DNA of 12,561 nucleotides, from NCBI GenBank assembly GCA_937880795.1, contig CALGRQ010000134.1, positions 1 through 12,561 of the forward strand. Reading direction: 5' to 3'. Each line of letters opens with the position of its first letter. The first letter of the stretch is position 1. The notes beneath the pieces are model-generated. The model saw nothing but the letters and a program-made list of their open reading frames with translations. It did not search any database and had not been told where the DNA came from. Origin of the DNA: an uncultured Dyadobacter sp. (lineage in GTDB: Bacteria > Bacteroidota > Bacteroidia > Cytophagales > Spirosomataceae). The position numbers were made by a program, and so were the translations under genes. Shown here in pieces: positions 1 through 9,700 of the stretch.

Positions 1-1026
1 GATCATTTTCAAATCCAGCAAAATCAGGATAATCAAAACCGGAATTGTTGCTGTAAAAAACATATAGCGGGGTGCCACTCCACCCGCTGCCTTGGACTCG
101 AATCGGGAAATAGAAATGAGGATACCTGTCACAATAGGTAAAGAAAACAAAACATATAGCAGCGGCTTTTTAAATACATATCCCGTTACCGATAGCCAAA
201 TCCAAAAAGCCAATACGCCTAACCCCACTAACATGCAGCATATGATATTGAGATAATGTACGGCTGGAACATTCAGGTATAGGAAACTTCCTAAAAAAGT
301 AAACAACAACTTACCCATCCACACTACATTAAATGTTGATTTGGGCACGGAGGCTGTCTTGTCAATAATAAGGGCAAAACACATGAGCCCAAGGGTAAGC
401 ACCAACCAAGGCAGGAGAAGTCTGTACTTTTTCTGTGCAAATAACAATAGCAATCCCATAACAAGGGCTAAAAATCCATTTCCAAAAGACAAAACAGCTA
501 AAACAGCCAAAAACGAGGCTCCTAAAAATTTCCAACTAAGCATCTGCTGTGTTTTGTCCAGCACCACCAGACAGCAAAACGAAAAAAAGAACACCGTGTA
601 ATGTTGAATGCCTCCCCAATAAAACTGAGTTACCTGCCAAAAAGATGAGCTACATAAAAAAATAGAAATGAACAAAAAAGTGACAGAGTTCAGCTGCCTT
701 TCTCTACGGTATAAATAAAGCATCAGCCCGATAAAGCCAATCAAAAACAGATTTTGAAAAAGGATTAAATGAAAAAAATTCAACTCCCTAAATAGGTCAT
801 AATATAGAACAGCTGTTAATCGTGATAGTAAAATTCTATGTTCGTTATGCCGCAACAGTAAAACCGAAGCCCTATCCACAAAATCCTGATTATCGAAGTA
901 ATAAAGCTTAATGCAATACAGGGTTGCGTAGTAATCGTCGAAGGAAGGTATTGCGGGGGCATTCAAAAGGACAACACCACAAAATGTTAGAATGACCGCA
1001 ATGGCTATATAGTAGTATTTATCCAT
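1..1026 (-). CDS. Polytopic membrane protein, possible GT-C-like glycosyltransferase (3' end cut by window edge)
   Basis: I read this open frame by hand: 342 codons without a stop, running off the left edge. The ATG at 1026 is the first in frame, an in-frame TAA lies 13 codons upstream, and a GAGGAA purine stretch sits 3 bases ahead of it. The protein starts with one hydrophobic segment (about residues 4-22), then a hydrophilic loop with an acidic pair in the context PSFDDYY (residues 27-33) and an NEHR motif (61-64). About nine more hydrophobic segments follow from residue 85 on, with short basic loops. A first membrane segment followed by a periplasmic loop with an acidic pair is typical of GT-C glycosyltransferases such as ArnT/PMT, which use lipid-linked sugar donors. 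That assignment is inference; the C-terminal part is missing and I do not recognise a named family. It is divergent from the gene at 1352. Confidence 0.75.
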   Translation of the reverse strand, partial: MDKYYYIAIAVILTFCGVVLLNAPAIPSFDDYYATLYCIKLYYFDNQDFVDRASVLLLRHNEHRILLSRLTAVLYYDLFRELNFFHLILFQNLFLIGFIGLMLYLYRRERQLNSVTFLFISIFLCSSSFWQVTQFYWGGIQHYTVFFFSFCCLVVLDKTQQMLSWKFLGASFLAVLAVLSFGNGFLALVMGLLLLFAQKKYRLLLPWLVLTLGLMCFALIIDKTASVPKSTFNVVWMGKLLFTFLGSFLYLNVPAVHYLNIICCMLVGLGVLAFWIWLSVTGYVFKKPLLYVLFSLPIVTGILISISRFESKAAGGVAPRYMFFTATIPVLIILILLDLKMI

Positions 1027-1351
1027 AATTTCCTCAAAGTTACATCGTATAGAAACGCAAACTTAAAAACGAAAATTGAGAGTTTGAAAATATTACAAAC
1101 AATAGATACTGAGTGCATTAAAGTGAATTACGTCTACATTATTAATTCTACAACTTCATAAAAAAAGGTCAATATTTCACATGTGTAATTCGCTATTTCA
1201 AGGCCTGCAAATCCATAACATCTCGCCTGAATGGAAACGTATGTTCCAACTCCGATTGTTATTTAACGGTAGCTCAAAAACATGGTAAAGCGCTTATCTT
1301 TCTACTCACATTATACATACACTACCCTTCATCACCTATACATTATTTGGT
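1027..1351. other. Divergent intergenic region, no gene seen
   Basis: These 325 bases separate two divergently transcribed genes, so promoters for both should lie here. The sequence is AT-rich in its left half. I found no convincing copy of the Bacteroidota -7/-33 promoter (TAnnTTTG with an upstream TTG) in either direction. One 8-base palindrome, CACATGTG, lies at 1178-1185 with partly symmetric flanks and could be a small operator, but this is weak. Short frames starting in this stretch have no coding character. Confidence 0.5.
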
Positions 1352-1918
1352 ATGAAATACTTGGCTGGCATTTGTATATTTCTGCTGTTCTCAGCCCATT
1401 CCTATGCTCAAAAACAGCAGTCCGACACCTGGTCGAACGTCCCCAAAGCACAAGACGACCGCTTTACCAACCCCAAAAGTGCGATATATGCAGGCCCTAA
1501 TGGCTGGTGGAATTATGGAGAGGTTCGGGCGGAGGGTACTGCAACTTCAACACTTCAATATAGTTTCAAAGGCGGGCTCACCACCAACAGTGGTATATTC
1601 AACCTGAACGAATCCGGAAAGCTTCAAATATTAAGTCTGGACTTTGGCACAGAAACGCCTGCTCCGGGAAACTACATCGTGGCAAACAAAGCCAACCCAA
1701 CCGAAAAAAAAGTTTTTGTTTCGTTGACTGACGTTGCCAACAAAGTCATTAAAAGCTGGTCAACGGAAGGAGGCTCAGGAGTCGTCGTTGTCACAACATC
1801 AGGCGATTTTATTTACTTCAAAGCCCGAAATTTACTACTTAACCCCAGCAGTGTTTACAATAAAGACGAGCATAAACAAACGATCAAGCTTGGATTTGAA
1901 GGTGCATTTAAGCCATAA
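1352..1918 (+). CDS. Small secreted protein of unknown function
   Basis: A 188-residue protein with a clear type I signal peptide: a basic start, a hydrophobic core (residues 4-14), and a likely cleavage after SYA at residue 19. The only cysteine is inside the signal peptide, so it is not a lipoprotein and has no disulphides. The mature part (about 169 residues) is rich in Thr, Ser, Gly and Asn with alternating hydrophobic residues, as in a small all-beta protein. Visible landmarks are GWWNYGE (51-57), a GNYIVANK turn, and a VVVVTTSGDFIYFKA stretch near the end. I do not recognise the family. It is a single gene, convergent with the large minus-strand locus and closed by a shared hairpin terminator. 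The start codon is chosen because the signal peptide begins exactly there; a longer overlapping frame from 1282 has no signal peptide and looks spurious. Likely located in the periplasm or secreted. Confidence 0.8.
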   Translation: MKYLAGICIFLLFSAHSYAQKQQSDTWSNVPKAQDDRFTNPKSAIYAGPNGWWNYGEVRAEGTATSTLQYSFKGGLTTNSGIFNLNESGKLQILSLDFGTETPAPGNYIVANKANPTEKKVFVSLTDVANKVIKSWSTEGGSGVVVVTTSGDFIYFKARNLLLNPSSVYNKDEHKQTIKLGFEGAFKP

Positions 1919-1940
1919 TATTAACCCTTCGCTATTGAGT

Positions 1941-1986
1941 GAAAAGTAACATGGCGTGACCTAACAGCCACGCCATGCTACTTTTC
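1941..1986. terminator. Bidirectional intrinsic terminator between convergent genes
   Basis: Two 18-base arms, 1941-1958 and 1969-1986, pair at 17 of 18 positions (one A/C mismatch) around a 10-base loop. The GC-rich core is CATGGCGTG with CACGCCATG. The outer ends are GAAAAG and CTTTTC, so each strand has a short T run after the core. It lies 22 bases after the stop of the secreted-protein gene and 27 bases from the stop of the dehydrogenase-like gene, so it can end transcription from both sides. Confidence 0.85.
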
Positions 1987-2012
1987 CGGCATTTCAATTT
2001 CTCCCACCAATA

Positions 2013-4874
2013 CTACTTGCCATTCAATATCTTTCCAATCAGCATCTGGCTCTCATGATTTTGATGGTTATGCTCTGCTGATCCCAATTTATGATCCAGA
2101 TCTTTTAGCAGTTTTTTTGATTCGTCCGTTCCAATTGCTCCTATCCGTTGAATGGTATAGGATAAGATTTTGGGAAGCTTCGCTTTTTCGGCCATCGCCA
2201 GAGCACGCTTCATATCTATACCTGCAAGAGGTTCTGCCGCATACCAAACCATCAGCGGTAGGTTATGATCCTTCTCATCCTCGATTTTCTGTACCAATGC
2301 ATCGAGTACGTCCCATCTACTTTCAGGAGCGAGCCGGGTCATGGCCGAGGCCAGGTACAACCGCACCACTGGTGAAGTATCCTTTTGAGCCAGGGAGACA
2401 AAACGTTTCAGGGTTTCGGGAGAAACATTATTGTTTTCGGCAAGAAACTGAATGGCCCAACTCCTTATATACTCATTGTCATGCGCCAAAAGATCGTTCA
2501 GGTCTTTTTCTGTAAATCCTTTTGTTACATGCAACGCCCACATAGCGCGTAGTTTGCGCGTGACATCCGGATTGTCTGCCAACATTTGTTTTAGCGCTTT
2601 GTGTACTTTCTTGTTTGGCCCCCGTTCTTGTAAGATCGTCCTCGCCTGACGAACATACCAATCGTTGACATGCAATTGGTATTTAACCAGCTCCATATCG
2701 GATGCCTTCGTCAGATCGACTTTCACGAATTTATCGTTCTCATGGGTAATCTTAAAAATACGTCCCATGGTTTTGTCGTGCACATCTGGATTGGGACTAT
2801 GACACTGATTTTTATCATACCAGTCAATCGCATATACCGATCCACTTGGATCATACTTCATATTGAGCCATTGCGACCATGAATCATTCATGGCTAAAAA
2901 ATCCTTTTGATGAGAAGCTATATAACCTGAGCCGCTCCGCTCAAAATGATCAATATTAAGGCGAGAACCATTGATATTGTTCATGAAAATTTCGTTACGG
3001 TATTGTTTCGGCCAGGAATCCCCGCCGAGGTATATCATGGCTCCTGAATGTGCATGACCACCACCTGCCGAAGCAGACCTGAAATTACCGGCATGAGGCC
3101 CCCTATCGCCTACCCAATGTACGTGGTCACCAATGGTTTTAATATCGTCGTAGGTATAGGGATTGAAATGTTTACCTGCCTGCCGTTGGTAACGAGCTCC
3201 CTGTATGGCATGATACATATGCGGAATCACACACACGGTAATAAATGCGTGGCCGTAATCATTGAAATCGATTCCCCAAGGATTACTGGTTCCTTCGGAA
3301 TAGAGTTCGAATTGATGCTTTGTAGGATGATACCGCCATACCCCACCGTCGATCTTGGTTCGTTCTGAATCCGGCGCACCGGGTTTTCCTACATTCGAAT
3401 GAGTAAAGACACCATGCGTTCCGTATAACCAACCATCCGGACCCCATCTCAAATTATTCAAAACCTCATGCGTATCTTGTTCACCCCATCCGTCCAGTAA
3501 TTTTTGAGGTGGACCTGCCGGTTTGTCATTTTTGGCATCTATAGGGATATATAGTAAGTAAGGTGCAGCACCAAGCCAAACACCACCTAAACCTACCTCA
3601 ATACCACTCACGAGGTTCAAACCTTCGGCAAAAATTTTTCTGCTATCCAAGGTTCCATCCCCATTGGTATCCTCAAAAATCAAAATTCTATCCTTGCCTT
3701 CTCCTTCCTTTGCCGGAACCGGATAAGTATGACCCTCCACCACCCACAAACGGCCCTTTGGATCAATGGTAAAACTAATAGGACGGACCACATCGGGTTC
3801 GGCGGCTGCCAGGGTCACTTTAAATCCCTTCGGAGGTGTCATTGCTTTGGCCGCTTCTGTACCCGAAAGGCCTGCGTGAAGTACCGGATCTAAGGGAGGA
3901 AGAATAATGATATCCTTTTGTTTCAATTCATTGGGAAAATTGGGACGACTGGTGTAAAACCGGAAATCATCAAAATTAATATGTGCCCATTTGTCGTGAG
4001 GAATGTATGGGATTTGAGAAATTCCCGTCTCATTATCCACAATTCGGATGAAAATTTCTTTGTGAAGATAAGACTGTAAGTCTACCACCACCGGCTGTAA
4101 AGTGGCTCTCCCTTGTCCGGTAATGTGAAAAATAACGCTATCGGTACCAGCCAGCACAAGTTCTACCCGTGTATCTTGAAGCGCTCCTCCCGAAACACGA
4201 AATGCAGCAAAAGGTTGTGTCACTTTAAAGGGGACAGATGAAAGAGTTCCGGTTAATTTGGCGTTGACTGTTCCCCCGCTCGATATAAAATACTTCCCTT
4301 CCATCCCGATATGCATGTCCTTTTCGTGCAACGGCGAAGGATCGACACCCACCAATGGTTTCGCAAATGCATCACCCGTTGCGGTCCAATCCTTCATCGA
4401 AGCTGCCTCTAGGTTAAAATTGAGCGGCTGGCCGTCTTTTGTTGGGAGTTGACCAGCAATTGTCTCAGTGGATATAGCCCCCTCAACCACCTCGAAACTT
4501 CCAACCATACCGGCAATGCGATGGCCAGGAACAGAGCAATAGTAGGTGTCACTTTGCTGGGCCGTGAAGGTAATGCTGGTACTCGACCCTTTTTCAAGAA
4601 TTACTTTACTTTTAAGACCGAGCTTTTCCAGGGCAATATCATGCGTCATGAGTTCGCCGTTGGTAATCTTGATCCGTACCCGGTCTCCCTTGTTCGCTTT
4701 CAGGGTTGGATTTCTCGCACCATCCGGTGCAAAAAAACCTAACATGGTAGCTTCCAAAGCATAATCCCTGTCAATGCGTGTGCTGTCTTGCTTCTCCTGG
4801 TTGTATATACCGAACCCGTCAGGCACGATTCCAAGCAACAATGAAGCAATCAAAATGATAATGAAGTGGCGCAT
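2013..4874 (-). CDS. Periplasmic cupredoxin / lectin-like / PVC-type dehydrogenase-like propeller / HEAT-repeat fusion protein
   Basis: A 953-residue exported protein; residues 1-22 form a signal peptide and there is no lipobox. Residues about 38-131 form a cupredoxin domain with all type-1 copper ligands visible: His78 (in MTHDIAL), Cys113, His118 (in CSVPGH) and Met123. Residues about 150-310 resemble the galactose-binding-like jelly roll that ends in HINFDDFRF (298-306). From about 345 to 712 comes the beta-propeller of the PVC-type membrane-bound dehydrogenase family, with a DTNGDGTLD calcium-type loop (402-410), GDHVHWVGDR (582-591), GGGHAHSG (604-611) and DWYDKNQCH (684-692). Residues about 725-920 are HEAT-like helical repeats. 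Family members usually end in a cytochrome c domain; this one stops after the HEAT part, has only three cysteines (113, 548, 691) and no CxxCH. The likely role is periplasmic oxidation of a sugar-like compound with copper as electron outlet, but substrate and cofactor are unknown. It lies 158 bases after susD on the same strand, behind a hairpin. Confidence 0.85.
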   Translation of the reverse strand: MRHFIIILIASLLLGIVPDGFGIYNQEKQDSTRIDRDYALEATMLGFFAPDGARNPTLKANKGDRVRIKITNGELMTHDIALEKLGLKSKVILEKGSSTSITFTAQQSDTYYCSVPGHRIAGMVGSFEVVEGAISTETIAGQLPTKDGQPLNFNLEAASMKDWTATGDAFAKPLVGVDPSPLHEKDMHIGMEGKYFISSGGTVNAKLTGTLSSVPFKVTQPFAAFRVSGGALQDTRVELVLAGTDSVIFHITGQGRATLQPVVVDLQSYLHKEIFIRIVDNETGISQIPYIPHDKWAHINFDDFRFYTSRPNFPNELKQKDIIILPPLDPVLHAGLSGTEAAKAMTPPKGFKVTLAAAEPDVVRPISFTIDPKGRLWVVEGHTYPVPAKEGEGKDRILIFEDTNGDGTLDSRKIFAEGLNLVSGIEVGLGGVWLGAAPYLLYIPIDAKNDKPAGPPQKLLDGWGEQDTHEVLNNLRWGPDGWLYGTHGVFTHSNVGKPGAPDSERTKIDGGVWRYHPTKHQFELYSEGTSNPWGIDFNDYGHAFITVCVIPHMYHAIQGARYQRQAGKHFNPYTYDDIKTIGDHVHWVGDRGPHAGNFRSASAGGGHAHSGAMIYLGGDSWPKQYRNEIFMNNINGSRLNIDHFERSGSGYIASHQKDFLAMNDSWSQWLNMKYDPSGSVYAIDWYDKNQCHSPNPDVHDKTMGRIFKITHENDKFVKVDLTKASDMELVKYQLHVNDWYVRQARTILQERGPNKKVHKALKQMLADNPDVTRKLRAMWALHVTKGFTEKDLNDLLAHDNEYIRSWAIQFLAENNNVSPETLKRFVSLAQKDTSPVVRLYLASAMTRLAPESRWDVLDALVQKIEDEKDHNLPLMVWYAAEPLAGIDMKRALAMAEKAKLPKILSYTIQRIGAIGTDESKKLLKDLDHKLGSAEHNHQNHESQMLIGKILNGK

Positions 4875-4915
4875 AATGAATAACGAATTGAAATAATTAA
4901 AATATTCGTGACTGT

Positions 4916-4970
4916 TTGATGGTGGGTGATGGAGAAGGATGAATATCCCTTTTTAATCACCCACCATCAA
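4916..4970 (-). terminator. Strong stem-loop between susD and the dehydrogenase-like gene (terminator or attenuator)
   Basis: Perfect 15-base arms at 4916-4930 and 4956-4970 (core GATGGTGGGTGAT with ATCACCCACCATC) enclose a 25-base loop that holds a minor GGAT/ATCC stem (4937-4940 with 4945-4948). In the direction of transcription the stem is followed by a mixed AT-rich stretch, not a clean T run, so full termination is uncertain. It may act as a partial terminator or an RNA-stabilising 3' end that lets susCD be expressed more strongly than the gene after it. The 158-base gap holds nothing else I can identify. Confidence 0.55.
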
Positions 4971-5032
4971 GACTCTATAATCGGATTCCCAAACTAGAAA
5001 TGATTACGGATCGAAATATACTGATGCAGTCA

Positions 5033-6763
5033 TCAATATCCTGGGTTTTGCTTATACACACCTCTCGACCAGTTCATTTGAGCCTGGGGAATAGGAAGGT
5101 ATTCATCTCTCCCCGCTGTGAATTTTGCTACTTCTAACCATGGTCTACGTTTCTTTTCCTTGTCTAAATACCCGTTAAGCGTTTTAGCAGCAATGCCCCA
5201 TCGTACCAAATCAAAAAAACGTCGACCTTCCATAGCCATTTCTAATCTGGTTTCCCACATAAGGGCATTCCAGGCAAAGGATTTGTCCCACTTCACTTGC
5301 GGACCCACCACATAAGGTGCTACCTTATATTTGACAGGATATGTTCCATTTGGCATTTTTAAACGACCAATACTCTTGGAGGCACGTTCCCGAACCTGAT
5401 TAATGATCGGTAGAGCCTCCATATGTCTTCCCAATTGAATCAAGATTTCAGCCTTCCAAAGCAACACCTCTGCATATCTGACTTCCAACTGATTTTTTGA
5501 ATTAAACATCCAGAAAGCGTTGAAAAGACCGGGACTATTTGTAGTTACATTCTCTTTTAAAGAGTGGAAGTAACCATATACTGCAGGTTGCCGGGAGGCA
5601 CTGCTATCAAACAGCACAGTCTGATACTTCCAGGGATGGCCAGGAATGGCAACCGTATGACCAAGTCGAGGATCCCAGCTATTGTGCGCGAAATATTCCT
5701 TTTTATTAGTAATATTTTCGTCGTTAAATGTATTGAACATTGGATAACCATTTTCGTCCACTTTGAAGGCGTTTACCATGTTGTAAGTTGGTTTGTGAAA
5801 ATCACAACAACTAAAATATGGATTCCACCAGGGTGCGGTAAGTCCATTGCCTTCATTTAAGTTACCCCGAACCGTTCCGTCATTGATTGTAAATTGAAGC
5901 TCCCATAGCGACTCTGGCGATGCATTGTCATATTCCAGCATAAAATTTTCCGCTATGTCGGTGGCCAATTTATACTTCCCACTGTCAATGATTTCATTCA
6001 CCAACCCCAAAGCTTCGGTCAATTTTGCGTTATCGATTGTGGTAAGTTGGTTATTATCATTTTGCGGATACGCCATCCACAACACCGTATAGGCTAAAAA
6101 AGCCTTTGCACCATATTTATTGATTCTCCCTTTATCCGTTTGCGTTTCGGGGAGGTTATCTGCCGCAAATTTCAAATCATCATATATCTTTTGCCATATC
6201 GCCATGTCCGACGTAGCACCTTCGGGTCGATTTGAAATCTTAACAATATCTTCATTGGTATTTTCTTCAACCACATAGGGGATCCATCGATAAATTCTTT
6301 TCAATTTCATATGAATCCAGCCTCTCAAAAACCGCATTTCGGCAATCCTTTCATTTTTTTGGGGATATTTGGCATCATCCATACGCTTAATGGCGTTTAA
6401 TGCCGTATTCGCTCTCGAAATGCCGCTATATCCACTAAACCAGACTCCATCGTTATTACCGACATTTGCATTCACCAGAGAATACGTTTCCATCTGAAAC
6501 CAAGGTGTCTGATCATCCAATCCTCCTCCGCCCTTATAGGCGTCATCCGAACGAAAACTGGCAATCCAAGGATTCATGGTATCAAATGCATGAGCTCTTG
6601 GAATAAAGGCATAGGCGGCGGTAACCAGGCCATCTACATGCTTGGGTTCACTAATCTGCTCCTCCGTAATGATTCCCTTGGGATTAACATCCAGTATACT
6701 CTGACACTGGCTGAATATCAATAAAGTTAAACTCCATAAGATATACTTCATCATCGTTTTCAT
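5033..6763 (-). CDS. SusD/RagB-type outer-membrane nutrient-binding lipoprotein
   Basis: This is the surface lipoprotein that caps a SusC transporter and helps capture substrate. I chose the ATG at 6763 (576 residues) because it directly precedes a signal peptide (MKTMMKYILW onward) ending in Cys20 within IFSQC. The frame is open up to an ATG at 6790, which would add nine hydrophilic residues ahead of the signal and overlap the susC stop. The lipobox is loose (Gln at -1), as is common in Bacteroidota. Family landmarks, in the 576-residue numbering, are VNPKG near the N-terminus, RYAEVLLWKAE (429-439), ETRLEMAMEGRRFFDLVRWG (504-523), DEYLPIP (553-559) and the C-terminal QNPGY. Length is normal for the family. 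A vicinal Cys pair in YFSCCDF is slightly unusual. It starts 13 bases after the susC stop, so the two genes are co-transcribed and probably translationally linked. The substrate cannot be read from the sequence. Confidence 0.93.
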   Translation of the reverse strand: MKTMMKYILWSLTLLIFSQCQSILDVNPKGIITEEQISEPKHVDGLVTAAYAFIPRAHAFDTMNPWIASFRSDDAYKGGGGLDDQTPWFQMETYSLVNANVGNNDGVWFSGYSGISRANTALNAIKRMDDAKYPQKNERIAEMRFLRGWIHMKLKRIYRWIPYVVEENTNEDIVKISNRPEGATSDMAIWQKIYDDLKFAADNLPETQTDKGRINKYGAKAFLAYTVLWMAYPQNDNNQLTTIDNAKLTEALGLVNEIIDSGKYKLATDIAENFMLEYDNASPESLWELQFTINDGTVRGNLNEGNGLTAPWWNPYFSCCDFHKPTYNMVNAFKVDENGYPMFNTFNDENITNKKEYFAHNSWDPRLGHTVAIPGHPWKYQTVLFDSSASRQPAVYGYFHSLKENVTTNSPGLFNAFWMFNSKNQLEVRYAEVLLWKAEILIQLGRHMEALPIINQVRERASKSIGRLKMPNGTYPVKYKVAPYVVGPQVKWDKSFAWNALMWETRLEMAMEGRRFFDLVRWGIAAKTLNGYLDKEKKRRPWLEVAKFTAGRDEYLPIPQAQMNWSRGVYKQNPGY

Positions 6764-6776
6764 ATGCTTTTTGTTA

Positions 6777-9700
6777 TCAAAATGAAACATTGATCCCCAT
6801 CATGAATATTTGTGGTCGGACATACGGGCTTGAATATTCATTCGCCTTTGTCGGATTTTCCGGATCCATGCCCGTATATTTATTGGCTCCCCACCACTTC
6901 TTAAAGTTCACAATGTTTTGCGCGTTGGCATAAACCCTGAACTGTTTCATACCCAGTTTCGAGATAGCCGAAACCGGAATATTATACCCCAATTCAATTT
7001 GCCTCAACTTGAGGTAAGACCCCGACTCTGTGAAATAGGTAGAAACCCGGCGCTCGTCATTGGTATTGTATAGGGATAAGGCAGGAATCGTAGAATCGTA
7101 ATTTTCGGGTGTCCAGGCACCCAATAACCTTTTAGGGTGGTTAAAGCCACTTTGAGTCCAAACATTCCAAAAGTCGCTATACGACTTCCAGTCATTCCGC
7201 ACCGTATTGCCTGCTATACCTTGCCAGAACATGGAGAAGTCAAAATTTTTGAATCTAGACTCTGCATTCAGTCCATACATAAATTTCGGATCACTAACAC
7301 CAATCCAGGTTCGGTCATGCTCCCAGGTTATTTTCCCGTCGTTGTCTAAATCCTTATAGCGGATTCGTCCCAGCCCTTTACCCTGTTGCTCAGCTGAGTT
7401 GGCCACCTCTTCCTGCGTTTTAAACAGGCCATCAGCCACAAATCCATATATCGAGTTTAAGGGGCGGCCCAGAATGTCATCATCCAATCCATTTCCACCA
7501 TAAGTAAACTTCACTGACTCCGGCAAATCGTCAACCTTGTTTCGGAACGTGCTCATATTACCTGTAAGGGAAAACTCAAAACCATTTTGATACTTTTCTC
7601 CATAGGAAAGAATTAGTTCAACCCCACGATTGGTCATATTGGCCGCATTGATCCACTGATAACCACCCTCACCAATAGCAGCCAGATATGGTGGTTCATA
7701 CAACATACCTTCGGTATACTTATAGAAATAATCAATGGATCCAGTGAGTTTAGATCCTATCAAACCAAAATCTAAGCCTAGGTTGGTTTGTCGGGTCGCT
7801 TCCCATTTCAGATTTGAATTTCCAATATGCCGTCTGCGATATCCTGAATAAAGTGTACCAGACTCATTCCCCGCCAAACCATAACTAGTAGCGTTATAGT
7901 TCGCATCGTAGAAGTTAACAAGCGCATTGGTCGGAATATTAGAATTTCCATTCATTCCCCAACTAGCGCGTAATTTCAGATCGGATAGAAATGAGACATC
8001 TTTCAGAAAAGCTTCATCGCTCAACCGCCAACCCGCTGAAACTGCCGGGAAAAATCCAAACTGATTGTTAACCCCGAACTTGGACGATCCATCGTATCGA
8101 AGCGTTGCAGAAAGCAAGTACTTATCTTTGAAAGCATAATTAAATTTACCGAAATAGGACAGTAGCGTAAACTCATCCCCTCCTCCATATATTTCCTGTG
8201 TGCCAGTTGCGGAACTTAAATAGCCATAGTCATAATTTTCAAGTTCCAGATTTCTACGAAATCCTTCCATGTTTTGAAATGTATACCTCGATGTTTCTAT
8301 TCCAGCTAAAAAATCCAAACTATGATTTTTCACACTCAAATTATAGTTCAGTGTATTGGTCCAGGTAGAGGTAAGATCCTGTCCCTGATAACTCCGAACC
8401 CCGTTATTGATATTTCTTTTTCCTCCGCCTTCTACCCAAGTAAATTCAATATGCCGGTAATTGTTTCCTGTATAGTCCAACCCAAACTGCGTTTTGAGGG
8501 ATAAATTTTTAAGGATTTTGAGGTTGGCATATACACTTCCAATGATTTTATTGGTGGTCGTAAAATTATCCTTTCCCAGCGTGAGCATCCTAACGGGATT
8601 ATTGTAATCATCCATTCCCAGGTTATATGCCGTCCCACCCCAACCTCCGTCGGAAGTATAGACGGGAATGATTGGTGGCATCGTTAAAAATGCATGACTG
8701 TGATTCTGATCATTGATCTTAGATGTTGAAACGGCAATATTTTCGCCAATACTCAATCGGTTTTTAATCAGACTATACTCAGAATTCAAACGTAGTGAGA
8801 TGCGTCTTAATCCCGTATGAATTTGGGTTCCTTTGTTTTCATAGTAATTGACTGAAAACATGTTTCGAACGTTCTGATTTCCATTGGTGAGGGTAACCTG
8901 ATGGTTATTTTGCAAGCCAAGTTGCGATCCTGCATCAAACCAGTCAGTGTCCGAAGCTCTCATCGTTTTTTCAGAATTAAGCCATTCCCTTGGAATAACT
9001 TCATCCAGGACGGGATTACCCTTTTCGTCCAAATGCGATTTGAATGAATAAATTTGGGTCACTGAATTGGGATCCTGCTTTTCATTAACGGCAGCTTGCC
9101 AGAATGCCCTACCAAACTCTTGGGTGTTCATCATCGGAATCCGGTTCATAAAACTAGACACACCCACAGAACCACTGTATGCTATCTTAGTTTCACCGAT
9201 TTTCCCTTTTTTAGTTTCAATAAGAATCACACCACTGGCAGCTCGAGACCCATATATACTCGCGGAAGCTGCATCTTTTAAAACCTGTATAGAAGCAATG
9301 TCGTTAGGATTGATATCCCGTAAATTGATGTTGGTTGGAAAACCATCCACTACGATCAATGGTGGTGCAGAACGCATGGAAGTTAATCCACGAATCTGAA
9401 CGCTTACATTGCCCACAGGACTTCCATCGCCGGTGATATAAACGCCCGGTAGCCGCCCCTGCAAACCCTGCATGACATTGGAATAACTATTTTTCTCAAT
9501 ATCTCGGGCCGTAACCATGGCTATGGAACCGGTCAAGTCTGCTTTTTTTTGCGTCATGTAACCGACCACAATCACTTCTCCCAGTGCCTTTGTATCTTCT
9601 TTCAAAAATACTTCCAGGTTCGTCTTGTTCCCTACCAGTACTTCCTGTGTCTCATATCCCACGTAGCTAAAAACCAAAACCGCATTGCTGCTCTCTGGTA

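Noticed and set aside
341..601. Open plus-strand frame of 86 codons near the left edge
   Set aside because: Antisense to the partial membrane protein, which has a coherent pattern of membrane segments across the whole stretch.
2117..2515. Open plus-strand frame of 132 codons
   Set aside because: It lies fully antisense to the HEAT-repeat part of the large minus-strand protein, and its translation has no domain, signal or repeat pattern.
2802..3231. Possible c-type haem site in the large protein (Cys548 with a nearby His, and Cys691-His692)
   Set aside because: Neither has the CxxCH spacing; Cys691-His692 belongs to the conserved DWYD..CH motif of the propeller family.
3048..3368. Open plus-strand frame of 106 codons
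   Set aside because: Antisense to the conserved propeller motifs of the dehydrogenase-like gene; its composition is that of a shadow frame.
9067..9399. Open plus-strand frame of 110 codons inside susC
   Set aside because: Antisense to the highly conserved plug domain, whose sequence constraints explain the long open frame.
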